Origin: UBA8401 sp041665525
Lineage (GTDB): Bacteria; Bacteroidota; Ignavibacteria; UBA10030; UBA8401
NCBI GenBank assembly: GCA_041665525.1
Contig: JBAYIS010000001.1
Coordinates: forward strand, 186,001-250,000
DNA length: 64,000 bases
Direction of reading: 5' to 3'
Part shown: positions 34,490-42,888 of the stretch, piece by piece
Layout: each line of letters opens with the position of its first letter
Position numbering within the stretch: position 1 is the stretch's first letter
Notes under the pieces: model-generated
Database searches by the model: none
The model's input: only the letters and a program-made list of their open reading frames with translations
Told to the model about the DNA's origin: nothing
Translations under genes and position numbers: made by a program

Positions 34490-35439
34490 TGTTGTTTAAT
34501 CCAGTGGGTCAAAGGAGAAAAAAAATCATTATAGAGTTTCAACAACTCCTCCCGCGTAATACGGTGAGCAATATTTGATTGGAACATACCGCCGTCTGCC
34601 ATCAGCACAGCACCACGCATATCCGGTTGTGCGGATATACGATGGGCAAGCGTAGTCATCCGATCCACTTCCTGTTTCATCCATGGATACACATCGGCTC
34701 CGGAAATCAATCCTTCGTATGCGTTTTCCTGGTCCTTTGTCCGCTCATTGGTTGCTTCGAACAACCAGCCCACTTTATATGGATCAGAAAAGATCTTTTC
34801 CGGATTCGTGCGCAGGTAAGTGTTTGCACGGGTAATGTTCATGGGGAGCGGAAAGACGAATTGCAGATCTGCGCCGCCGACGGAGAAAGAGACGGTCGGA
34901 TGATGCGGTCCTTTCGTTGTGAGGAATGTGATCTGATCGATCGAACCAAGCACTTTCGTCAGAAATGCATCCACTCCAATGTGGCAAACACCGTCCGAAC
35001 CGACCTCCATCCACATGTGGTTGGGTGAAAAATACAGATCCGACGGAATCTTTACATCGTCCACGGCAGAGTTGCTTCCGTTAACCGACTGTGCTGCATT
35101 ACCTGCTATCACCGGTTCTTTCGGTTGTGAAAGGGTCAAGTACAGTTCACAATATTTGTGACTATCCGTGCCGCATTGCGATAAGACTGATTCTGTATAC
35201 GGAATGTATTTCGTTACAGCGGCTGCTGTGCAATACTGAACGAGTGATTCATGAAGGAATGGACAATGGTCGATGCTCGGACGGTCTTCCATATGCTGTT
35301 TCGCAGCCGGACAATGGACATATTCGCTGGATGAGCATCGCTCATGTTCGGGTTGCTCTGCGAGCCGGACGATCATTTTTCTGTACGCAGATGCGCGGCA
35401 GAATTTGACCTGTGCTTCACGTAAAAATGGGCATCGCAT
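34486..35439 (-). CDS. Cysteine-rich GcvH-like protein with duplicated Cys module
   Basis: This 317-residue protein has no signal sequence. The first 100 residues contain two copies of a four-cysteine module: CPFLREAQVKFC (3-14) with a C-x7-C at 35-43, and CPFLHESLVQYC (59-70) with a C-x7-C at 89-97. Residues about 135-260 form a GcvH-like barrel (SPNHMWMEV, IGVDAFLTKVLG, NPEKIFSDPYKVGWLF). The position of the lipoyl Lys is Asp191. The motif VLMADGG (278-284) matches those of the operon's two other accessory proteins. The Cys modules could hold FeS or zinc. It probably serves the redox complex; function unknown. Confidence 0.78.
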   Translation of the reverse strand: MRCPFLREAQVKFCRASAYRKMIVRLAEQPEHERCSSSEYVHCPAAKQHMEDRPSIDHCPFLHESLVQYCTAAAVTKYIPYTESVLSQCGTDSHKYCELYLTLSQPKEPVIAGNAAQSVNGSNSAVDDVKIPSDLYFSPNHMWMEVGSDGVCHIGVDAFLTKVLGSIDQITFLTTKGPHHPTVSFSVGGADLQFVFPLPMNITRANTYLRTNPEKIFSDPYKVGWLFEATNERTKDQENAYEGLISGADVYPWMKQEVDRMTTLAHRISAQPDMRGAVLMADGGMFQSNIAHRITREELLKLYNDFFSPLTHWIKQQ

Positions 35440-35467
35440 GATTCACCTCACTCCTCAAGTGTTTCGT

Positions 35468-35761
35468 TTAATTTTCAGAGCGCTGAATATTGCTTTCATC
35501 ATTATCTTCAGCATTGAATTGTGCCGCACGCTCTTTTTCATCGATCCTCTTGCCGCCGTCTGCCATCGTAATGCCGAGATCATCAAGCATGAAGGAGTGA
35601 TCGTCCTGAAGATGCGGAATGCGCACTTTACTGCGTACATCGGCAAAAACTTCCTTTGCTATTACGACACCGACTGCAATGATGCATACCACTGTAACAA
35701 GGCCAAGACCCGCATTGGTAATTGTGAGCCATAAAGTTTCCGAATCTATAGTGTTGAACAT
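35468..35761 (-). CDS. Small membrane protein with ADGG motif, first gene of redox operon
   Basis: This 97-residue protein has one transmembrane helix (about 15-36), then a charged cytoplasmic or periplasmic part with LGITMADGG (62-70), and an acidic, probably disordered tail. A perfect AAGGAG site lies 8 nt before the start. The ADGG motif recurs in both GcvH-like proteins of this operon, which supports it as a real gene and a functional partner. I do not recognise the family. Confidence 0.75.
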   Translation of the reverse strand: MFNTIDSETLWLTITNAGLGLVTVVCIIAVGVVIAKEVFADVRSKVRIPHLQDDHSFMLDDLGITMADGGKRIDEKERAAQFNAEDNDESNIQRSEN

Positions 35762-36228
35762 GATAAGTCTCCTTTTTGTAGTTGTCGCTTTTTACGAAAT
35801 GTGTGCTGAGGTATTTCACAGAAAGATAAGTCAAATTGCATGCCTCAATTTACGCTGCAGCTATAACTTGTTGAGAACATTCGAGTAACGGTGAATTTCT
35901 CTCAACGATCAAATGCATTTTTTGATTCTTGACTGTGGGAATTTCCTCCATGGTGCGTAGGGAAAATCAACACAATGGTCAATTCTGTTTAGTTCACCAG
36001 ATCAATGTTTATCGGGTCAATTGTGCTAGAAGAAGAAAGGAAAATACCTGCAGATTGTAAGGTGAAAAAATCAACACACCGATAAGTATGATTTCCAAAA
36101 TCAAACAATGCAGTTTGAGGAATACTACTGAATTGAAAGGAAAACGAGGATTGAGAATATGTTCATATGTGAAATCATGGCATGAATGATGCAATATTCA
36201 ACGGAAGACAATGTAGGGATATACATCG
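35762..36228. other. Divergent control region between redox operon and sensor operon
   Basis: This 467-nt region has no gene I can support. It must contain promoters in both directions. On the plus strand there is a good sigma-54 site (36178-36193). Three A-rich direct repeats lie upstream of it: AAAATCAACACA at 35963-35974 and 36067-36078, and AAAATCAAACAA at 36097-36108. On the minus strand I found no -24/-12 site for the redox operon. Confidence 0.6.
36178..36193 (+). promoter_or_regulatory. Sigma-54 (-24/-12) promoter
   Basis: TGGCATGAATGATGCA fits the TGGCACG-N4-TTGCA consensus with two mismatches, and has the essential GG (36179-36180) and GC (36191-36192) at the right distance. Transcription would start near 36204, about 25 nt before the sensor kinase start. 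The third gene downstream encodes a sigma-54 activator, which makes autoregulation plausible. Confidence 0.7.
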
Positions 36229-37890
36229 ATGAACCTCAAACAAAAATTGCTGCGACTGCCGCCGAAGAAGATTTCCCAAAAACTGATACTTTCGTTTACC
36301 GTCATTATGACGATCGTCGGTATTATCTCCAGTTATATCCATGTGAAGACGCAGGAGGGGCAACTGTTGGAAGCCATGATGCTCGGCGCTGATCAGTTGT
36401 CGGGAAGTATTTCCAGTGCTACGTGGCATGCCATGCTGGCGGATCAGCGCGAAGCGGCGTATCAAACGATGGAGACGATCGCACAAAAACAGGGGATTAC
36501 ACGGATACGCATCTTCAATAAGGAGGGGAGAATCATGTTCTCCACCACCAAAACAGATACCGGAGTTGTCGATAAGTATGCCGAAGCATGTTTCATGTGC
36601 CATTCGGCGGAACAACCTCTTGTGAAAGTGGATGTTCCGACACGAGCGCGCGTTTATACCACGCCGGATAAACACCGGACTCTTTCGATGATCACTCCTA
36701 TCTATAATGAACCATCCTGCACTCAGGCAGATTGTCACGCACACCGGGTTTCTCAAAATGTTTTGGGCGTTCTCGATGTATCAATGACGCTGGATATGGT
36801 GGATGCGGAAATGGCGCAGCTGCAAATCCGGGTCATCATTATCTCCTTTACTATTGTGGTCGTGATGAGTCTCTTCATTATCTATTTTACAAAGCATGTT
36901 ATTGATGCACCCATTCAACATCTCATCGCCGGCACGCATGCCGTCAGCGAAATGATGCTGGACAAACCGATTGTGATCGAGTCCAGCGAGGAACTGGGTG
37001 AACTGGCCCGTTCATTCGACATCATGCGCATCCGGTTAAAATCGGCGTTGGAAGAGATTAATCAGTTTACGGAAGGACTGGAGATGAAAATCCGACAGCG
37101 TGCGGACCAGCTGAAGGTTGCTCATCAAAAATTGCTTCAAAGCGACAGGCTGGCGTCTCTCGGACAACTTTCTGCGAGCGTGGCACATGAGATTAACAAC
37201 CCGGTCTCCGGCGTGTTGAATCTGGCGATGCTGATGCAAAGAATCATGAAAGAAGACGGCATTCCCAAAGAGCGTGTTGAAGAGTTCCGGAAATATCTTT
37301 CGCAGGTAGTCTCCGAAACGGCGCGTGTCGGGCGGATAGTGCAGGATCTGCTTGCCTTTTCCCGCCGCTCGAAACCGTTTCGAGCAAAGATCGATTTCAA
37401 TTCGATGATTAAGTCCACTATCAATTTGCTGGATCACAAACTGAAATTATCCGGTGTAACCATCGAACTGGACTTGCAGCACGATCTTCCGACCGTTCAT
37501 TGCGACGGTTCGCAAATGCAGCAGGTGGTGGTCAACCTTATCATGAACGGTGCCGAAGCATCGCAGGGAAAACCGGGCGGAAAACTGATGGTGAAAACAG
37601 AAAAAAATTCTGCGGGCGACCAACTGCTCTTTAGCGTGACCGACAACGGCGATGGCATTCCCGAAGAACACCTTTCGAAGATCTTTAGTCCGTTTTTTAC
37701 GACCAAGGGAGAAGGAAAAGGCGTAGGACTTGGACTGGCAGTCGTTTTCGGTATCATCGAAGCGCATAAGGGAGATATTGATGTTCACAGTGAAATGAAC
37801 AAAGGAACCACATTTACCGTAACGCTGCCGTTTGACGAAACCACCGTTGCGGTTACACGGGAACCGGAAATAACGGGGACAAAAGTGTGA
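36229..37890 (+). CDS. Sensor histidine kinase with heme-c-type periplasmic sensor domain
   Basis: This 553-residue protein has two transmembrane helices (about 18-36 and 200-221) around a periplasmic domain containing a classical heme site CFMCH (121-125) and a CTQADCH (164-170, CX4CH) site. Then come HAMP (about 222-275), a phosphoacceptor helix with SASVAHEINNPV (His320), and an ATPase domain with LIMNGAEAS, DNGDGIPEE and GVGLGLAVV. C-heme kinases sense redox state or small gas ligands. Its stop overlaps the archaemetzincin start (GTGA), and the regulator gene overlaps in turn, so the three form one coupled unit. The adjacent cytochrome complex is the likely target. Confidence 0.9.
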   Translation: MNLKQKLLRLPPKKISQKLILSFTVIMTIVGIISSYIHVKTQEGQLLEAMMLGADQLSGSISSATWHAMLADQREAAYQTMETIAQKQGITRIRIFNKEGRIMFSTTKTDTGVVDKYAEACFMCHSAEQPLVKVDVPTRARVYTTPDKHRTLSMITPIYNEPSCTQADCHAHRVSQNVLGVLDVSMTLDMVDAEMAQLQIRVIIISFTIVVVMSLFIIYFTKHVIDAPIQHLIAGTHAVSEMMLDKPIVIESSEELGELARSFDIMRIRLKSALEEINQFTEGLEMKIRQRADQLKVAHQKLLQSDRLASLGQLSASVAHEINNPVSGVLNLAMLMQRIMKEDGIPKERVEEFRKYLSQVVSETARVGRIVQDLLAFSRRSKPFRAKIDFNSMIKSTINLLDHKLKLSGVTIELDLQHDLPTVHCDGSQMQQVVVNLIMNGAEASQGKPGGKLMVKTEKNSAGDQLLFSVTDNGDGIPEEHLSKIFSPFFTTKGEGKGVGLGLAVVFGIIEAHKGDIDVHSEMNKGTTFTVTLPFDETTVAVTREPEITGTKV

Positions 37891-38456
37891 ATGCGATCTA
37901 CCTCGCTCCATTCGGGATAATTGAGGAAGATGTTTTATCGACGCTGGAAATCTGCCTGTGGCAGGTTTACGGTTTTGATATTCGTAGAATACCGCCGTTG
38001 CCGGATCCTTCCGCGGCACTGGATGTAAAAAACAATCAATATAATTCGTCACTCGTTTTAAAGGACCTATTAAAAAAAATACCAAAGGATGCGGAAAAGG
38101 TCCTGGGAATCACGAGCCGCGATTTGTTTATTCCGATGCTCAGTTTCGTTTTCGGTCATGCACAGTTGAACGGGCCGGCAGCGATCGTTTCACTCGCACG
38201 ACTCCATCAGGATTTTTATCACCTGCCGGAGAACAGGGAGTTATTCCTCCACCGGGTAATGAAGGAAGCAATCCATGAGATTGGACACACGTTCGGATTG
38301 ATCCATTGCCCCGATTTGAACTGCGCAATGTCCTTGTCCAATGCGATTCAATTTGTCGATAAAAAAAACGGAGAGCTCTGCAATAATTGTACGATTCTCT
38401 TCGAAGAATCCACCAAACATAGCCGCCGTGAGAACGGCATGGAGATGCAGCAATGA
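37887..38456 (+). CDS. amzA: Archaemetzincin-type zinc metallopeptidase
   Basis: This 189-residue protein starts at GTG 37887 by GTGA overlap. The extended zinc motif HEIGHTFGLIHC is complete and is followed by CPDLNCAMS and CNNC, the archaemetzincin signature with its structural cysteines. There is no signal peptide, so it is cytoplasmic. Family members are peptidases with restricted specificity and poorly known targets. Its placement between a sensor kinase and its regulator, with overlaps on both sides, is unusual and suggests a role in or under this signalling pathway. Confidence 0.9.
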   Translation: MNAIYLAPFGIIEEDVLSTLEICLWQVYGFDIRRIPPLPDPSAALDVKNNQYNSSLVLKDLLKKIPKDAEKVLGITSRDLFIPMLSFVFGHAQLNGPAAIVSLARLHQDFYHLPENRELFLHRVMKEAIHEIGHTFGLIHCPDLNCAMSLSNAIQFVDKKNGELCNNCTILFEESTKHSRRENGMEMQQ

Positions 38457-39814
38457 AAAAATTATGGAACATTATGGTAGTAGACGATGAAGAAGTAATG
38501 CGGGAATCACTTGCCGCTTGGCTTCGAGAAGATGGATATACCGTGGAGACAGCTGAATCGGGGAAAGAGGCGATCGATAAAACAAAATTGAAGGAATATG
38601 CCATATATTTTATCGATCTGAAAATGCCGGGCGGGCACGACGGTATTGAAACCATGATGGAGATAAGAAAGATCCAGCCGGAAGCGTCGATTATTATTGT
38701 CACTGCTTATGCTACGGTCGATACTGCCATCACAGCGATGAAAGAAGGAGCACAGGAGTATATCGTTAAACCGTGCAATCCGGAAGAGATCTCATTGCTG
38801 GTCAGCCGCATCATTAAGATAAAAAATCTGCAGCGTGAGAATTCCATCCTGCGGAAGAAGTTGACGAAGCAGTACAGTTTCTGTGATATCATCAGCAAAA
38901 ATCCGAAGATGTTGGAAATTTTCAACCTGATAAAGGAGGTGGCGAGTCTTCGCAGCACTGTGATGATTCAAGGAGAAAGCGGTACGGGGAAGGAGTTGAT
39001 TGCCCGCGCGATCCATTACTCCGGAGATCGGGCAGGAAAACCTTTCGTGGGTGTTTCATGTGCTGCATTAACTGAATCCCTGCTTGAATCAGAATTATTC
39101 GGCCATGAAAAAGGTTCCTTTACCGGCGCTACGGGACAGAAAAAAGGAAAATTTGAAATGGCGGAAGGCGGAACGATCTTCCTGGATGAGATCGGAGACA
39201 TTTCTCCCAAACTGCAGTTAAATCTTTTGCGAATCCTTCAGGAACGGAATTTCTATCGTGTTGGTGGGACGGAACAGATTGATGTGGATGTGAGAGTGAT
39301 TGCGGCAACCAACAGAAATCTGGAAGATGCGGTAAGAGAAGGAAGATTCCGCGATGATCTTTTTTACCGATTGAATGTTATTAACATACATCTGCCGTCA
39401 CTTCGCGATCGGCGGGAAGACATTCCGTTACTCGTCCACAATTTTATCGAACACATTGGCCCGGAACTCGGCAGGGAAGTGAACGATATTTCAGAAGGGG
39501 CGCTCAAGATTTTGTTGAATCACAACTGGCCGGGCAATGTGCGTGAACTGGAAAATGCCGTTGAACGTGCGATCGTTACGTGCAAAACAAAAGTGTTGAT
39601 GGAGGATGATTTTGCTTTTATTATCAGCCACTCGGTGGAAAAGAAACAATGGGACATCCCGTCCCAGCTGACGCTGGAAGAGATTGAAAATCAGGCTATT
39701 ACTGCTACGCTGCACCGTACACATGGGAATATTAAGGAAGCCTCCTCAATATTGGGTGTCGACCGTTCTACACTCTACGACAGGATTAAGAAATACAATT
39801 TGCCGAGGAATTGA
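38453..39814 (+). CDS. Sigma-54-dependent response regulator, NtrC family
   Basis: This 453-residue protein has a receiver domain (VVDDEEV, phosphoacceptor Asp55 in YFIDLKMPG), an AAA+ sigma-54 activator domain (GESGTGKE Walker A; GSFTGA loop, Ser for the usual Ala; FLDEIGDI Walker B) and a Fis-type helix-turn-helix (EASSILGVDRSTLYDRIKK). It should activate promoters of the -24/-12 class, and one lies upstream of this very operon. It starts by ATGA overlap with amzA. Confidence 0.95.
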   Translation: MKKLWNIMVVDDEEVMRESLAAWLREDGYTVETAESGKEAIDKTKLKEYAIYFIDLKMPGGHDGIETMMEIRKIQPEASIIIVTAYATVDTAITAMKEGAQEYIVKPCNPEEISLLVSRIIKIKNLQRENSILRKKLTKQYSFCDIISKNPKMLEIFNLIKEVASLRSTVMIQGESGTGKELIARAIHYSGDRAGKPFVGVSCAALTESLLESELFGHEKGSFTGATGQKKGKFEMAEGGTIFLDEIGDISPKLQLNLLRILQERNFYRVGGTEQIDVDVRVIAATNRNLEDAVREGRFRDDLFYRLNVINIHLPSLRDRREDIPLLVHNFIEHIGPELGREVNDISEGALKILLNHNWPGNVRELENAVERAIVTCKTKVLMEDDFAFIISHSVEKKQWDIPSQLTLEEIENQAITATLHRTHGNIKEASSILGVDRSTLYDRIKKYNLPRN

Positions 39815-39903
39815 ACGGTGCTGTTTTTCTCCGTACATTCGTTCTGACTGAATCGAATCCGTCGCTGCCGCGGCGGATTTTTTATTTCACATACGGATCA
39901 CCT

Positions 39904-40860
39904 ATGGAAGATGTTATTATTATCGGCGCCGGCCCTTCCGGACTTGCGGTTGCTATTGAAGCAAAAAAGAACGGGTTGAAATATGTCGTCATTGAAAAAG
40001 GAGGCGTTGTAAATTCGCTGCAAAATTTTCCGGCGGAGATGACATTCTTTTCGACACCCGAATTGCTGGAGATCGGAAACATCCCGTTCACATCGGCGCA
40101 GATGCGTCCTACCCGTGCAGAAGGATTGGAATATTATACCCGCATTGTCGACCACTTCCATTTAAACTGTCGATTTTTTGAAGCTGTTACCGCAGTTATT
40201 CATTCCAGCAACTCATTTTCTGTAAAAACGTCAAAAGCGTCTTACGAAGGACGAAACGTTGTGCTGGCGACCGGTTATTATGACCATCCCAACATTCTTC
40301 ACATTCCCGGCGAAACACTTCCCAAGGTTTCTCACTATTATAATGAACCGTATAGGTATTTTCAACAGAGTGTATTGATCATCGGTGCAAAGAACTCCGC
40401 TGCGATCGCAGCACTCGAGTTGTACAGACACGGCGCTAATGTCACGCTCGTTCATCGCGGCGAAAGACTTTCCGATAAGATCAAATATTGGATTCTCCCC
40501 GATCTGGAAAACAGAATCAAAGAAAAATCGATCGCTGCATTGTTCAATACACAGGTCACCTCCATTACGGAGAATAGTGTTTGGCTGAAAAATGCTGAAG
40601 GTGAATTTGAGATCGAAAACGATTTTGTTTTTGCCCTTACCGGGTATCATCCGGACTACGATTTTCTCAGAACCTGTGGCATTGAACTGAATGAAGAAGA
40701 CAACTCGCCGAATCGAAACTCCGAAACATTGGAGACCAATGTGAAAGGACTTTATGTCGCCGGATCGATCGTTGCAGGGAAGAACAACAATTCAATCTTT
40801 ATTGAAAACGGTCGGTTACACGGAAAAACAATCATTGATGCGATTGTTAAATGCTTGTAA
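39904..40860 (+). CDS. ypdA: YpdA-family FAD/NAD(P) disulfide reductase-like flavoprotein
   Basis: I place the start at ATG 39904, directly before the dinucleotide fold (MEDVIIIGAGPSGLAVA). The frame extends back to 39811 over residues with no conservation. The 318-residue protein is thioredoxin-reductase-like but lacks a CxxC centre, and has the YpdA features KGGVVNSLQNFP, TFFSTPELLEIG and GAKNSAAIAALE. YpdA reduces bacillithiol disulfide in Firmicutes, and relatives in Bacteroidota suggest a low-molecular-weight-thiol role. No thiol biosynthesis gene is nearby. Confidence 0.85.
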   Translation: MEDVIIIGAGPSGLAVAIEAKKNGLKYVVIEKGGVVNSLQNFPAEMTFFSTPELLEIGNIPFTSAQMRPTRAEGLEYYTRIVDHFHLNCRFFEAVTAVIHSSNSFSVKTSKASYEGRNVVLATGYYDHPNILHIPGETLPKVSHYYNEPYRYFQQSVLIIGAKNSAAIAALELYRHGANVTLVHRGERLSDKIKYWILPDLENRIKEKSIAALFNTQVTSITENSVWLKNAEGEFEIENDFVFALTGYHPDYDFLRTCGIELNEEDNSPNRNSETLETNVKGLYVAGSIVAGKNNNSIFIENGRLHGKTIIDAIVKCL

Positions 40861-41004
40861 CGCTGCATACAATCTCAACAATCGATACGGCATGAGTACA
40901 GCGCCCACTTTTCCTGAAGTTTTACATTGATTATCTTCTAAAAACTCCTTATTTTACTTCACTTTTGTAATAAAATCACCAATTCGAAATTTGAAAGGAA
41001 TGCA

Positions 41005-42414
41005 ATGAACGAAGGAACAATTGTTCAGGTTATCGGACCTGTTGTTGATATCGATTTTTCAGATGGTACACCGCCGAATATTCTTAATGCAATCAAGATC
41101 CCGCGAACGAACATTGAAGGGACAAATGAGAATCTGATTGTTGAAGTTCAGCAGCATTTGGGTGAAAATCGTGTTCGCACCATTGCGATGGATTCTACGG
41201 ATGGTCTTGTTCGCGGCATGAAAGCAATCGATACGGGAAGTCCGATCTCCATTCCCGTCGGACCGAACACGCTTGGTCGTTTGATCAATGTAATCGGTGA
41301 TGGTATTGATGGTCTTGGCGAGATCAAGGGTGTCTCTCGTTATCCCATACATCGTCCTGCTCCCAAATTCGACGAACTCTCTACGCAAAAAGAGATGTTC
41401 GAAACTGGTATTAAAGTTGTTGACCTTCTTGAACCATATACTAAAGGGGGGAAGACCGGTCTCTTCGGCGGCGCCGGTGTGGGAAAAACAGTATTGATCC
41501 AGGAATTGATCCGTAATATTGCTGCTGAGCATGGCGGATACTCTGTGTTTGCCGGTGTCGGTGAACGGACTCGTGAAGGAAACGATCTCTGGTTGGAAAT
41601 GAAAGAATCCGGCGTTCTTGCAAAGACCGCGCTGGTGTTCGGCCAAATGAACGAACCCCCGGGAGCCCGGCTGCGCGTTGCGCTTACAGGATTGTCAATT
41701 GCTGAATATTTCCGCGATGACGAAGGGAAAGATGTTCTGCTCTTCATTGATAATATTTTCCGTTTCACTCAAGCAGGCTCTGAAGTCTCCGCGCTGCTCG
41801 GCCGTATGCCGTCCGCCGTGGGATATCAGCCGACGCTGGCAACGGAAATGGGTGCTTTACAGGAACGCATTACTTCTACACGCAAAGGATCCATCACCTC
41901 CGTGCAGGCAATTTATGTTCCTGCGGATGACTTGACCGATCCGGCACCGGCAGCAGCATTCTCTCATTTGGATGCGACGACCGTGTTAAGCCGTCAGATT
42001 TCCGAACTTGGTATCTATCCCGCGGTTGATCCGCTCGATTCCACCTCGCGTATCATGGACCCGCTTATTGTCGGACAACATCACTATGATGTTGCAAAAT
42101 CTGTGAAAGTGATCCTGCAGCAGTACAAAGACCTTCAGGATATCATCAACATTCTTGGTATGGACGAACTCTCTGATGAGGATAAGCTGACTGTTTCCAG
42201 AGCTCGCAAGATACAGCGATTCCTTTCGCAGCCGTTCCACGTTGCGGAACAGTTCACCGGTATCCCCGGCCGCTACGTAAAACTCGAAGACACCATTAAA
42301 GGATTCAAAATGATCGTCGACGGCGAATGCGACAACGTTCCGGAACAGGCATTCCTGATGTGCGGCGGTATTGAAGATGTCTTTGAAAAAGCAAAAGCAT
42401 TGCAGGCGGCATAA
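41005..42414 (+). CDS. atpD: F1 ATP synthase subunit beta
   Basis: This 469-residue catalytic subunit has the P-loop GGAGVGKT, GERTREGNDLW, the LLFIDNIFRFTQAGSE segment and ALLGRMPSAVGYQP, all canonical. It synthesises ATP in the membrane-bound F1Fo complex. It is paired with atpC only; the other atp genes are elsewhere, a split common in Chlorobi/Bacteroidota relatives. A GAAAGGA ribosome site precedes the ATG. Confidence 0.98.
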   Translation: MNEGTIVQVIGPVVDIDFSDGTPPNILNAIKIPRTNIEGTNENLIVEVQQHLGENRVRTIAMDSTDGLVRGMKAIDTGSPISIPVGPNTLGRLINVIGDGIDGLGEIKGVSRYPIHRPAPKFDELSTQKEMFETGIKVVDLLEPYTKGGKTGLFGGAGVGKTVLIQELIRNIAAEHGGYSVFAGVGERTREGNDLWLEMKESGVLAKTALVFGQMNEPPGARLRVALTGLSIAEYFRDDEGKDVLLFIDNIFRFTQAGSEVSALLGRMPSAVGYQPTLATEMGALQERITSTRKGSITSVQAIYVPADDLTDPAPAAAFSHLDATTVLSRQISELGIYPAVDPLDSTSRIMDPLIVGQHHYDVAKSVKVILQQYKDLQDIINILGMDELSDEDKLTVSRARKIQRFLSQPFHVAEQFTGIPGRYVKLEDTIKGFKMIVDGECDNVPEQAFLMCGGIEDVFEKAKALQAA

Positions 42415-42420
42415 TTACCT

Positions 42421-42828
42421 ATGGCAGACAAACATTTCTTATTGGATATCATCACACCGGCAAAGACAGTGTTCTCCGGCGACGTGCTGAGTTTCACAGC
42501 ACCCGGAGTTATCGGAAATTTTCAGGTGTTATTCAATCATGCTCCGCTTCTTTCGGCTATCGGTATCGGTGAGATTAAAATCGTCGGAACGGACGGTGCA
42601 AAAATCCGATTTGCTACCAGCGGCGGATTTGTTGAAGTGAAATCGAACAAAGTGATTATTCTCGCAGAATCAGCGGAGAGCGAGGAAGAAATCAATATAG
42701 AGCGGGCGGAACGGTCCAAAAGCCGGGCACTTGACCGGCTTGCAAAAAAAGGTGATGCGGACGTTGAACGTGCACGCGTTGCATTGAATCGTTCGTTGAA
42801 CCGTCTCAAGATCGCTTTAAAGAAATAA
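42421..42828 (+). CDS. atpC: F1 ATP synthase subunit epsilon
   Basis: This 135-residue protein has the epsilon beta-sandwich (LDIITPAKTVFSGDV, GNFQVLFNHAPLLSA, SGGFVEVKSNKVIIL) and a C-terminal helical hairpin (ERSKSRALDRL, RARVALNRSLNRLK). It links and regulates the rotor of ATP synthase. It follows atpD by 6 nt and ends at a strong terminator. Confidence 0.96.
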   Translation: MADKHFLLDIITPAKTVFSGDVLSFTAPGVIGNFQVLFNHAPLLSAIGIGEIKIVGTDGAKIRFATSGGFVEVKSNKVIILAESAESEEEINIERAERSKSRALDRLAKKGDADVERARVALNRSLNRLKIALKK

Positions 42829-42847
42829 CACAGGAGTTCACCTTCAC

Positions 42848-42881
42848 AGCCCACTGAAGTGCTCTTCTGTGGGCTTTTTTG
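42848..42881 (+). terminator. Rho-independent terminator after atpC
   Basis: A 12-bp stem with one mismatch (AGCCCACTGAAG at 42848-42859, CTTCTGTGGGCT at 42864-42875) has a 4-nt loop and a run of six T. It ends only 8-9 nt before the alanine racemase start. Confidence 0.93.
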
Positions 42882-42888
42882 TTTGACT

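Noticed and set aside
35762..36228. Sigma-54 promoter on the minus strand for the redox operon
   Set aside because: No GG-N10-GC arrangement with the right flanks was found on that strand.
37447..38085. 212-residue minus-strand ORF
   Set aside because: Antisense to the ends of the sensor kinase and archaemetzincin genes, both strongly supported; no domain seen.
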